From: Bacilli bacterium
Lineage (GTDB): Bacteria > Bacillota_I > Bacilli_A > RFN20 > CAG-826
Length of the DNA: 64,000 bases
Reading direction: 5' to 3'
NCBI GenBank assembly: GCA_900767825.1
Contig: CAAGAN010000038.1
Location: 1-64,000 of the forward strand
The position numbers and the translations under genes are program-made. Under the pieces are notes generated by a model. The model was not told where the DNA came from, did no database searches, and saw only the letters and a program-made list of their open reading frames with translations. Positions 43,944 to 52,035 of this stretch are shown here, piece by piece; position 1 is the stretch's first letter; each line of letters opens with the position of its first letter.

Positions 43944-45386
43944 CTAATTAAAAAGATCATTTAAGCAGATTAATTTAGAAAAGATGCCTGAGTATTCGTT
44001 CTTTTTTAAGCCGAATGTTGTTATCAACGTATTCTGAACAACACTTTTTTTAGAAATCAATGATGTTACGTAGTTAACTCTGCTTAGTAATGTTTCGTAA
44101 TACTTTTTATCAACAGAGAAAACATCTCCATAGTATTTTATTTCACAGACATTGACTACATCATCTTTTCTTTCAATTATCAAATCAATTTGTTTGCCGT
44201 TTGTATTCTCATTGCCTTGGATATGAAGAACGGATTGATTAGTGGATACTCCACTTATGCCTAAAGCAGCCTTGATTTGTTTTATATGATTTAAGCAGAC
44301 ATTTTCAAAAGCAATCCCTCTCCAAGAAACGAATTTCTGTGAATTGAAATTATCGGTATAGTAAGTTTCGTTTATGGAAGATTGTTCATTAACAATTTTT
44401 AAATAGAAAATAGAGAATGGATCAATTAATTTATAGCATTCATCTCTTTTCTTTCCTTTAAAAGGAACATATTTCATGACGAAATCGCTGCCGACTAAAG
44501 AAGACAATGCAGTATATAAAGATTCCCCATCGCTCATTGACAATGCATCCATTATTTCGTTTTTAGTATATCCAACATCATTTTTAGCTAATAATTTAAT
44601 GATAGCCATGGTTGTTTTTAAATTAGAAAAGTCCAAAGAAAGCAAATTATTGAATTCGCCTTTTAGCTTTGCATTAACTTTAAAGAACAAATTATCGATG
44701 TTTTCTATGAAAGTAAGATTACTAGAAAAGTAGTTAAGATAATAAGGTATTCCACCTACCATCATGTAAGCCTGTGCTATATCGTATATTGATATTTGAA
44801 TTTTCTTTTCTTGGAATAATTCTTCGTATTCTTTTAGTGAAAAAGGCACTAGCTTAATTTGATAAGTAATTCTTCCATAAAGCCCGCCATGGTTATTAAT
44901 TAATTTATTTAATATATAGGATGTCGCACTGCTACATACGATAAGCATTAAATTATTTCTAGCGCATCCCCAATTATTCCAAAATGATTCAAACGCTGTA
45001 ATGAAGTCGGATTTAGGAGTATCTAGCCATGGAAATTCATCTATGAAAACAACTTGTCTGGATCCAGAATCTTTTTCAATCAAAAACTTTTTCAGCAAGG
45101 CAAATGCTTCAAACCAATCTTCTGGTTTATCGCATTTTTCCATCCCCTGTTCAATAAGCGACTGATAGAAACTTTTTAGTTGTTTGTTCAAAAGACTTCT
45201 ACCTTTCATATTTTTTAATTCAATAGGAGACAGCCCAGCATGCTTAAATGTAAATTTATCGGCAAAGGTTTGGTTTATTAAATACGTTTTGCCAACCCTT
45301 CTCCTGCCGTAAACTACTACAAATTGGGAATCATTTGATTCATATAAATCCAATAGTTCATTTTGCTCAGCGTTTCTTCCAACCAT
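43944..45386 (-). CDS. Archaeal-type ATPase with DUF234 domain (ATPase 3)
   Basis: 480 residues, clear paralogue of ATPase 1: MVGRNAEQNELLDLY, Walker A YGRRRVGKTYLIN, Walker B VVFIDEFPWLDTP, SSATSYILNKLINNHGGLYGR, GGIPYYLNYF, and a C-terminal IDLIIERKDDVVNVCEIKYY, again a D...E-x-K nuclease-like pattern. ATG at 45386 has no good Shine-Dalgarno site. Unlike ATPases 1, 2 and 4 no repeat follows its stop, which is 3 bp from module 2; a long inverted repeat lies 61 bp upstream of its start. Confidence 0.85.
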   Translation of the reverse strand: MVGRNAEQNELLDLYESNDSQFVVVYGRRRVGKTYLINQTFADKFTFKHAGLSPIELKNMKGRSLLNKQLKSFYQSLIEQGMEKCDKPEDWFEAFALLKKFLIEKDSGSRQVVFIDEFPWLDTPKSDFITAFESFWNNWGCARNNLMLIVCSSATSYILNKLINNHGGLYGRITYQIKLVPFSLKEYEELFQEKKIQISIYDIAQAYMMVGGIPYYLNYFSSNLTFIENIDNLFFKVNAKLKGEFNNLLSLDFSNLKTTMAIIKLLAKNDVGYTKNEIMDALSMSDGESLYTALSSLVGSDFVMKYVPFKGKKRDECYKLIDPFSIFYLKIVNEQSSINETYYTDNFNSQKFVSWRGIAFENVCLNHIKQIKAALGISGVSTNQSVLHIQGNENTNGKQIDLIIERKDDVVNVCEIKYYGDVFSVDKKYYETLLSRVNYVTSLISKKSVVQNTLITTFGLKKNEYSGIFSKLICLNDLFN

Positions 45387-45447
45387 ATAATTACCAACTA
45401 CGTATTGTTATTTTAAATAACCAAAGGTTTTTGATAAACAAAAAAAG

Positions 45448-45504
45448 TGTAGATAACGCGTGGAAAACATATATTTTTTAGTAGTTTTACCGGTCTTATC
45501 TACA
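45448..45504. repeat. 57-bp imperfect palindrome upstream of ATPase 3
   Basis: Outer arms TGTAGATAA/TTATCTACA (perfect, 45448-45456 and 45496-45504), inner arms GGAAAAC/GTTTTACC with one gap, and flanking A and T runs. Shape and size are like the repeats beside ATPases 1 and 2. The 45387-45736 gap holds no gene I trust. Confidence 0.65.
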
Positions 45505-45676
45505 TGTTTTTCATATAAATAGAAGATTGATTTAGATAGATATCTATAAAAAAGTACCGATGAATACTGGCTTTTTAAATAAAATGTGGCGGAAATGTGA
45601 ACTAGCCCATAAAAGACGAGAGAAAATAGCGAAAGCATAAGAAAACTTTCACCTCACTACCTTAAATTGAAACTTC

Positions 45677-45709
45677 TGACTAATTCCGAATTGAATTCGG
45701 AATTAGTCA
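45677..45709. repeat. Perfect 33-bp palindrome downstream of ATPase 4
   Basis: Arms TGACTAATTCCGAATT and complement around a single central G. The arm core GACTAATTCCGAATT resembles GACTATCCGATTTGA, the minus-strand core of the 33-bp array at the other end of ATPase 4, apart from a 2-nt insertion. It begins 28 bp past the stop. No T run follows, so it is not a standard terminator. Confidence 0.85.
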
Positions 45710-45736
45710 ATGACATGTTTAGTACATAGAAAAGTG

Positions 45737-47068
45737 TCAAATAAACAAAACCATATAATGTGGAACGGTCTTCTTTACGCCGTCAATTCCAACATTCCCA
45801 TTAATTAGTTTATAAGCGACTTTAGGAGAATAACTCTTAATAAAATTATTCAAAGAAATTGAGGCTGCATTACCTGCCTTGACTTCGATTGGAAGTACCT
45901 CTCCATCTTTTTCTATCAAGAACTCTAATTCTTGGTTATCATCAGGTCTATAATAATGCAATTTATATCCTTTCTTAACCAAAAGTTCAGATACCACATT
46001 TTCATAAATTGCCCCTTTGGCGTTACCTTTTAGAGTATTATTTAGAATAGCAATCTTCGTTTCTCTTCCATACATTTCCGTTAGTAATCCAGTATCGTTG
46101 ATATAGAGTTTGAATTGCTCTTCTATTTCATTTGCCATAAGGGGAATATATGGTTCTCTAACGTTATAGCAAGCATTTACAAGAGCAGAATCTTTTAACC
46201 ATTTAATGCTTCCAGAAAACTTTCTGCTAGTCTGCCTAGTTTCTACAACAGAATACTGGAACTTCTTGATTTCTCTTGCTAATTGTTTAGGAATGGAATC
46301 ATAACATTGCCTTACCTTTATTTTTTGATCACCTTTAGCGTGATTGGATATATCACCTTGGTAATCCGTAATAATCTTATCCTGAACTCTTATTGCTTCG
46401 TTGAAATTATTAGATTTTTCAAATGCATCAACAACTTCAGGCATGCCTCCGACAACAATATATTCCCTAAATAATGATTCCATTTTTTCATTAATATCGC
46501 TTGGGACAGCAATGCCTTTATCAAAAAATGATTTTACGTATAAAAGTTGTTTATCTTCGTATCCTTTTGACCATAGATATTCTTCAAAATCCATTGGATA
46601 CATTACCATGGCTGATTCATAACCAACAGGTATAGACTCGGGGACTTCAACATTTTTTTCATCATCTTCCCCATATTCGAGTCCAAGTAAAGAACCTGAT
46701 GCAATAAAGTCATAACGTAAATCAGATGCTAAGAATTTAATAGCAGTTCTTGCATCACCACAATTTTGTATTTCGTCTAAAAAGAAAAGGGTTCTACCTT
46801 CTAGAAGTTTCATTTTTGGAAAATATATAGATAAACGTTGATAAATTGCTTCCGGGCTCTTATTGCCTCTAAAAGCATTTTTAAGTTCAGGCTGTTTTAT
46901 AAAATTGATTTCTATAAAAGACTTATATTCCTTTTTTCCGAATTTCTCGACTAAATACGACTTGCCGACCTGCCTGGCCCCTTTTATAAGCAGGGCTTCT
47001 TTCAATGATTTATTGTGCTTAGTATTTTTCCAATCAAGTAATTGTTGATATGCCTTTCTCTTTAACAT
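45737..47068 (-). CDS. P-loop ATPase AAA_14 with DUF4143 (ATPase 4)
   Basis: 443 residues from the ATG at 47068, where AAGGAGG lies 8-9 nt upstream; the open frame continues through the 33-bp array to 47356 but that extension encodes only repeats. Walker A LIKGARQVGKSYLV near 27, Walker B LFFLDEIQNCGDA near 98, FIASGSLLG sensor, DUF4143 with DTGLLTEMY, and a C-terminal LEFLIEKDGEVLPIEVKAG, a full PD-(D/E)XK-like E...E-x-K pattern. Neighbour of ATPase 3 but a different subfamily. Confidence 0.88.
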   Translation of the reverse strand: MLKRKAYQQLLDWKNTKHNKSLKEALLIKGARQVGKSYLVEKFGKKEYKSFIEINFIKQPELKNAFRGNKSPEAIYQRLSIYFPKMKLLEGRTLFFLDEIQNCGDARTAIKFLASDLRYDFIASGSLLGLEYGEDDEKNVEVPESIPVGYESAMVMYPMDFEEYLWSKGYEDKQLLYVKSFFDKGIAVPSDINEKMESLFREYIVVGGMPEVVDAFEKSNNFNEAIRVQDKIITDYQGDISNHAKGDQKIKVRQCYDSIPKQLAREIKKFQYSVVETRQTSRKFSGSIKWLKDSALVNACYNVREPYIPLMANEIEEQFKLYINDTGLLTEMYGRETKIAILNNTLKGNAKGAIYENVVSELLVKKGYKLHYYRPDDNQELEFLIEKDGEVLPIEVKAGNAASISLNNFIKSYSPKVAYKLINGNVGIDGVKKTVPHYMVLFI

Positions 47069-47128
47069 TGATATTGCCTCCTTTTTAAGGAAATTGTATA
47101 TAAAAATGAGCGATAAGTAAATATGACT

Positions 47129-47290
47129 TGCATCAAATCGGATAGTCAATTTATCGAAAAATGCATCAAATCGGATAGTCGAAACTTGAAAAAATGCATC
47201 AAATCGGATAGTCAATTTATCGAAAAATGCATCAAATCGGATGGTTAATTTGAGAAAATTTGCATCGAATGGGGACTTACAATAAGTATG
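47129..47290. repeat. Five-unit 33-bp repeat array upstream of ATPase 4
   Basis: TGCATCAAATCGGATAGTC (19 bp) starts at 47129, 47162, 47195, 47228 and 47261, an exact 33-bp period; units 1-3 keep it intact, unit 4 has two changes and unit 5 is degenerate. The remaining 14 bp differ between units (AATTTATCGAAAAA in 1 and 3, GAAACTTGAAAAAA in 2). The array ends 60 bp before the ATPase start; a TTTACT-17-TACAAT promoter candidate lies between. No gene in 47069-47385. Confidence 0.95.
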
Positions 47291-47385
47291 TGTTTTAGGT
47301 CCTGAAGACTTGCAAGAAATTTTGTGTTTGAGTAAATAGGATGTAATAACTGACAAGATAGATATATAGCAGTCACCAATACGCT

Positions 47386-47757
47386 TTATCTTGCATATGC
47401 AAAAGATTGAGGGGCAGTCCTTAAACCAAATTCAATTAATGATTTAGGTTCATCATATACTTTTACTTTCCCTAATTTATATGCATATGCTACAGATCTA
47501 TTTTTAAAGTATTCACCAAAGAATTCTTTGCTTATACCAGAATAATCCTTTGTTTGTTCCCATAATGTATTAGGATCAAGCGATAAGACTTCAATAACAT
47601 CTACTTCTGCTACAACCTTTTTAATAGGAGCAGTTTCATAGATTAGAAGTTTATTTACATCCTTACTAGCTATTCTAGTACGGTACTCATATCTTTTGGA
47701 CCCATTAATAATGTTATTAACGTGTCTTGGATTAATAGACACTATAATCTTATTCAT
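47386..47757 (-). CDS. ASCH/PUA-like domain protein
   Basis: 123 residues. IIVSINPRHVNNIINGSKRYEYR near the N-terminus, KLLIYETAPIKKVVAEVDV in the middle and a terminal AYKLGKVKVYDEP match small ASCH-type proteins (K..E.R, Y...P...V.......). The fold binds RNA or nucleotides; some members are predicted coactivators or nucleic-acid enzymes. It starts 2 nt after the stop of the endonuclease gene and is probably co-transcribed, though the functions are not obviously linked. Confidence 0.75.
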   Translation of the reverse strand: MNKIIVSINPRHVNNIINGSKRYEYRTRIASKDVNKLLIYETAPIKKVVAEVDVIEVLSLDPNTLWEQTKDYSGISKEFFGEYFKNRSVAYAYKLGKVKVYDEPKSLIEFGLRTAPQSFAYAR

Positions 47758-47759
47758 TA

Positions 47760-50075
47760 TTATCTTTCTTTTTTCTTCTTACGCAATATAAGGCAAGTAG
47801 AGAAAGTAACGCTACCAATAGAGAATACAAGAAGGTGCGCTAATAAAGATATATTGGTATCAATATTATTAATATATCTATCTATATTATTAGCATTAGT
47901 AGCATATACGCCTTCATTATAAGTTAATACCTTGCCTTCGCTTCTAGCCCATGCTTCTAATCTATTTCTAGCAGTAGATATTACATAATCACTAGATGAA
48001 TTGAATAAATCCTTCTCTGTTGTGGATAGTGAATTAAGTTTATCTATTGCTATGCCTAATTTGGTCTTACATTGATTAGTCGTATCATTAATCATTATGT
48101 AGTTAGCTATATTAAGCGCAGATTCATTGCTACCATAAGTAACAACAATTTCATCTAAATACATCGCACCACTATTAGAACGTAATCCAATGTATTTATA
48201 TTTGCCTGTAATCGTTAATGATGTTGATGCCCCGTTAGTAATAGACCCGAGTAAGGTACCACTAGGTGGATCGCTATATAAATCAATTGGACTTTTATAA
48301 GGGGCGTTAGAACCATAAATATCTAATTTCCTACCAGAAGCTGTTTTGGCATTCCATTTAACGGTTACGCTAGATAAATAAGAGGAACCATCATATTCAG
48401 TTGTAACAATACCGCTTGGGCTTTTCTCGCTCCTAAGTTGAATGACATGCATATTCTTATTTCCGCCAGCACTATTCCCGGCATACTTAGCCCCTGAGCT
48501 ATTTGTTTTAACCCAATCTGCATAAGTTGAATTAGTTACCCCAGTCCAAGCTCTATTCATTACATCATTAATAGAATTGGCTTCGACATATTTAGCTCTA
48601 GATACATTAACTACCAAATCAGTAACAAAAGAAGAATAACTAACTGCATTCTTAAATGTCTTAGGTGTAACATCTCCGCCTTCAATCGCATCATCATAGG
48701 TAAACCGATAATTATTATTAACAAATCCAAAACTAGTAATGTCATTACCTAAATCATCTTTAACATTAATATCATCTTTAGTAATGGTATCCCCTGGATG
48801 ATATATCTTAGTAACATTAGCGGTTATACTAGTTGAACTAGAATCAATTACATTAACATTGCATTCACCATATTTAGATGAATCAAAAGTAGATATAGCC
48901 TTAATAACGCAGCTACCTTTAGATTTAGCAGTTACTAATCCATTATTATCAATAGATGCTACATTAGGATTGCTAGATATCCAACTAACTCCATTAGAAG
49001 CCCCATTAGATACATCTACAATAGCTTCTAAGATAGCAGTCATATTGTTATTTAAATCTAATTGCAATGATGATGGATTGATAGTTACTTTATTAACTAC
49101 AGGCGATGATGGATCTATAGGATTATCACCCCAGATTAAATTGGCATAATTGCTATTATCAATAAATGGATTCCTATTACCTTGATAAGTAGCAACTTTA
49201 TCATTCCTTCTTCTTTCTATATCATCTACTGGATCAGATGAATTCCATCTTAATAACATCTTTAGTGCATCTTCTTCGGTATTATTAGCGGTTATATTAG
49301 TTAACGGTAGTAATGTAGATGAAAAATATGATGAGCTACCATTATTCCCATTAGTAGAAGCATATCCATCAAATAATGAACTAACTGAATATGAATTGTA
49401 ATGTAAATATAGATATAGGACTATTCTAGCTACATCACCTTTCTTGTTATCTAGGGGTTCAAAGGTTCCACCAGATACATATCCACCTAATGCATAAGTT
49501 AGATCATTGCCAAACTTAGCATATGTCTTATGTGAATCCCTATTAGGTACCTCGCCGAAAGGATTGTTGCCCCTAGTGCTATTTAGTCTTGTTTCAGATG
49601 GCCTAATATGGTGCATATCGGCTCCACCGCCAGTCGTACCCCATAATCCAGTACTTTTGGACTGACACCAAACATGTTCCCTATTGTAGCCACCGCTAGT
49701 ATTGCCAGCATTTGAATTCCATCCATCAGGCCACTTAACCCCTGAATAGAATTCATAGATATATCCATTTGCTGGTGAACCATTTTCATAATATCTATCA
49801 GTTTCTTTTTGATAACCATTTTTGCCATTATCATCATAGATAGTATATGTTCTATGAGTAGACGTAATTAAATCGTGTAATTGGCCTGCTAAAGGTTTAC
49901 CACTTGTAGCGGTTATATTCTGATAATAACTAGATGCATCAGTAGAATAATTACCTACCGCTGCATATGTAGGAGCTACATCATTATTAATATTGGAATT
50001 AATAGAAATACCAATTCCAATAGATAATGATGCTCCTAGTAAGGATAATAATAATTTTGACTTAATTCTTTTCAT
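47760..50075 (-). CDS. Secreted endonuclease I-family nuclease with Ig-like domain and membrane anchor
   Basis: 771 residues. Signal peptide (LLLSLLGASLSIGIGISI), then an EndA/endonuclease I domain to about residue 315: YNREHVWCQSKS with catalytic His, DMHHIRPSETRLNSTRGNNPFGE and RIVLYLYLHYN. A Big_2 Ig-like domain follows (VTINPSSLQLDL...NPNVASIDNNGLVTAKSKG), then beta-rich repeats, a helical stalk and a terminal membrane helix with RKKKKER. It would degrade extracellular DNA or RNA at the cell surface. A -10 TATATT lies about 10 nt before ATG; no Shine-Dalgarno site. Confidence 0.88.
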   Translation of the reverse strand: MKRIKSKLLLSLLGASLSIGIGISINSNINNDVAPTYAAVGNYSTDASSYYQNITATSGKPLAGQLHDLITSTHRTYTIYDDNGKNGYQKETDRYYENGSPANGYIYEFYSGVKWPDGWNSNAGNTSGGYNREHVWCQSKSTGLWGTTGGGADMHHIRPSETRLNSTRGNNPFGEVPNRDSHKTYAKFGNDLTYALGGYVSGGTFEPLDNKKGDVARIVLYLYLHYNSYSVSSLFDGYASTNGNNGSSSYFSSTLLPLTNITANNTEEDALKMLLRWNSSDPVDDIERRRNDKVATYQGNRNPFIDNSNYANLIWGDNPIDPSSPVVNKVTINPSSLQLDLNNNMTAILEAIVDVSNGASNGVSWISSNPNVASIDNNGLVTAKSKGSCVIKAISTFDSSKYGECNVNVIDSSSTSITANVTKIYHPGDTITKDDINVKDDLGNDITSFGFVNNNYRFTYDDAIEGGDVTPKTFKNAVSYSSFVTDLVVNVSRAKYVEANSINDVMNRAWTGVTNSTYADWVKTNSSGAKYAGNSAGGNKNMHVIQLRSEKSPSGIVTTEYDGSSYLSSVTVKWNAKTASGRKLDIYGSNAPYKSPIDLYSDPPSGTLLGSITNGASTSLTITGKYKYIGLRSNSGAMYLDEIVVTYGSNESALNIANYIMINDTTNQCKTKLGIAIDKLNSLSTTEKDLFNSSSDYVISTARNRLEAWARSEGKVLTYNEGVYATNANNIDRYINNIDTNISLLAHLLVFSIGSVTFSTCLILRKKKKER

Positions 50076-50149
50076 AGCTGTAATAAATATAAGAGTTATT
50101 TATCTAGCAATAGAATACCAAGAATAAGGATTATTTAAAAGAATACAAG

Positions 50150-50187
50150 GTTAAAGAAAAGAGACCCTACTTTATCAATAGAGTCCC
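50150..50187 (-). terminator. Terminator of the 525-residue surface protein gene
   Basis: GGGACTCTA-TTGATAAAG-TAGGGTCTC, 9-bp stem with two G-T pairs, then TTTTCTTT on the minus strand, 22 bp past the stop. Confidence 0.75.
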
Positions 50188-50208
50188 TTAATAGTTAATC
50201 TTTAATGA

Positions 50209-51786
50209 TTAGTTTTGTTCTTTACGTTTTCTGATAAAGAAGAATGAACCAATAGCAGCAGCACTAGCACAGGCAATTAGAGAAATTACCATAATGTTGT
50301 TAGTGGTATTAGCCTTGAATAATTGATTGGCTAAGCTAGCGGTAACACCTCTACCAATGAAGTCATTGATTTCGGTATGAATAGCACTATAACGTTTTAC
50401 GATATGATCATATCTAGCCATGGCCTTTTCTAAATCAGTTCCGGCATTGTTAGCAACTGCCTCTTTGACAAGCTTCTTAGCACCATCAGACAATGCATTA
50501 AATTCAGTCTTTAATGTAGCCCAAGCAGTCTTTAATGCTTCGCTATTGTCTTTAGTTCCATCGGCGCAGGCATCAACTGTGTTATTTAAGAATGAGGTTC
50601 CAAATGCTAATGCATCTGTGGTAGAAGTATCAACAAAGTCTACGTAAGTAACAGTTATAGACACAATTCTTCTATGTCCGCTTGTGCCACCAACACTAAA
50701 TGTAACATCTTGAGCATTCCCAAGCCAAGTTGGGGAATTAAATTTTCCCTTGTCAGTTGTAATTACATTAGCATCTTCACCCTTTTCAAAAGCAAGGGTA
50801 ATAGAAGCCAATCTTTTTGAGGTGTCGTTTAAGATTATTTTAAATGTATTCCCGCCATAAACACGGACGGCCGCTCCGGTGTCATAGTAAACTGGGGAGT
50901 ACTTTTCATTAGTACCTTTATTAAAAATAACCTTAGTGGTTGAATTAATATCGGCTTCCGATATCTTTTGACTATCGCTATAGCCTTTCTCGGAAAAAAC
51001 AATACTATGCGGTTCTATCAAACCGCTCCAAGTAACGTTTATAGAGTTAGAAATTTGATTGCCGTCGCTAGCAAGAGCAACCGATGTTGCAGTAATAACG
51101 GCCTGCCCACTTGCGGTTTTTAAAGTCAAAAGTCCTTCTTTGGAAACAGCGGCGTTCTCATTACTGGAAGACCAAAAAACTCTACTGTCTGTCTGAGTGC
51201 TTTCGTTATACGCAACGACAGCGGACAGTTGTTTAGTATATCCTATTTTGTCTTCAGTAACTTTTAATTCAGAAGGGTTAATAGTTACGCTCTTCGCAGT
51301 AAGAACAACGGTGGACTCCATCTCGTACGAAAAGGTATTCAATTGCAATTGCCCCTTTCCTCCGAGTGTAAATACAACCGATTTAGAAGAACCGGTCCAA
51401 ACGCCTTCACCATCGCTGGATGGATGAGCATAATTGGTAACATTTGAAGTTACGGAAGCAAAAACTTTGCTTCCCTGCTTTTCCCAATTAAAAACTATTT
51501 TTGAAATGTTAGAATCGCTTTTAGAAGCTATAGTAACAGTGTTTTTGGCGTACAAGCGCAAACCTTCTTCATACCACTTAGGGGCGTTAGATCCGCTGCC
51601 TTTTGCAAAAGTAGCTGTAATTGTCCCATCATCTATCTTTGCTTCACTAGTTACAGTAACTACTTTTGAAGCTGCCTCTACTCTAGCAATCTCACTATGA
51701 GTATTACTAGTAATTCCAATTCCGACACCTAGGCTCAAGGCCAGTCCTAAGGTCCATCCAATTAGTCGTTTCTTGATGTTTTTCAT
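50209..51786 (-). CDS. Surface protein with Ig-like domain, helical stalk and membrane anchor
   Basis: 525 residues. Signal peptide (LIGWTLGLALSLGVGIGI), beta-rich domains (IVFNWEKQGSKVFASVTSN; SITLAFEKGEDANVITTDKG), a Big_2 domain (VTINPSELKVTEDKIGYTKQLSAV), then a helical segment with C...LKTAWATLKTEFNALSDGAK and RYDHIVKRY, and a C-terminal membrane helix with RKRKEQN. The signal, stalk and anchor are shared with the endonuclease next to it, so the two belong to one surface-display family. AAAGGAG is 4 nt before ATG. No enzyme motif seen. Confidence 0.8.
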   Translation of the reverse strand: MKNIKKRLIGWTLGLALSLGVGIGITSNTHSEIARVEAASKVVTVTSEAKIDDGTITATFAKGSGSNAPKWYEEGLRLYAKNTVTIASKSDSNISKIVFNWEKQGSKVFASVTSNVTNYAHPSSDGEGVWTGSSKSVVFTLGGKGQLQLNTFSYEMESTVVLTAKSVTINPSELKVTEDKIGYTKQLSAVVAYNESTQTDSRVFWSSSNENAAVSKEGLLTLKTASGQAVITATSVALASDGNQISNSINVTWSGLIEPHSIVFSEKGYSDSQKISEADINSTTKVIFNKGTNEKYSPVYYDTGAAVRVYGGNTFKIILNDTSKRLASITLAFEKGEDANVITTDKGKFNSPTWLGNAQDVTFSVGGTSGHRRIVSITVTYVDFVDTSTTDALAFGTSFLNNTVDACADGTKDNSEALKTAWATLKTEFNALSDGAKKLVKEAVANNAGTDLEKAMARYDHIVKRYSAIHTEINDFIGRGVTASLANQLFKANTTNNIMVISLIACASAAAIGSFFFIRKRKEQN

Positions 51787-52035
51787 GAGTCTCCTTTTCT
51801 ACCCCTTTTATGTAATAAATAGGTAAATCAGTCTTAATAGACAACCTATTTTGATATATAAATATATATATTTCAATACTCTATATACTTAAAATGCGTG
51901 ATAATCGATTCTTTTTATTTGAATTATTACAAAATAACCAACTTTGATTTACATTCTAGATAGATGAGTAATCATTTTTAGCATTGTGTATATTAGGTTT
52001 TTTCTATGCTTTAATAGGAGTAAATCATTTATTTA

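Noticed and set aside
45408..45638. 76-residue minus-strand protein between ATPases 3 and 4
   Set aside because: It has AGGTG about 11 nt before ATG but reads through the 57-bp palindrome, has low-complexity aromatic composition and no recognisable feature.
47129..47290. CRISPR array
   Set aside because: Spacers are 14 bp, two are identical, repeats are 19 bp and no cas genes are present. It is better described as a tandem repeat.
47069..47356. N-terminal extension of ATPase 4 with repeated TIRFDAFF peptides
   Set aside because: The open frame exists only because the 33-bp repeat is a multiple of three. A strong AAGGAGG site marks the start at 47068, and the family begins there.
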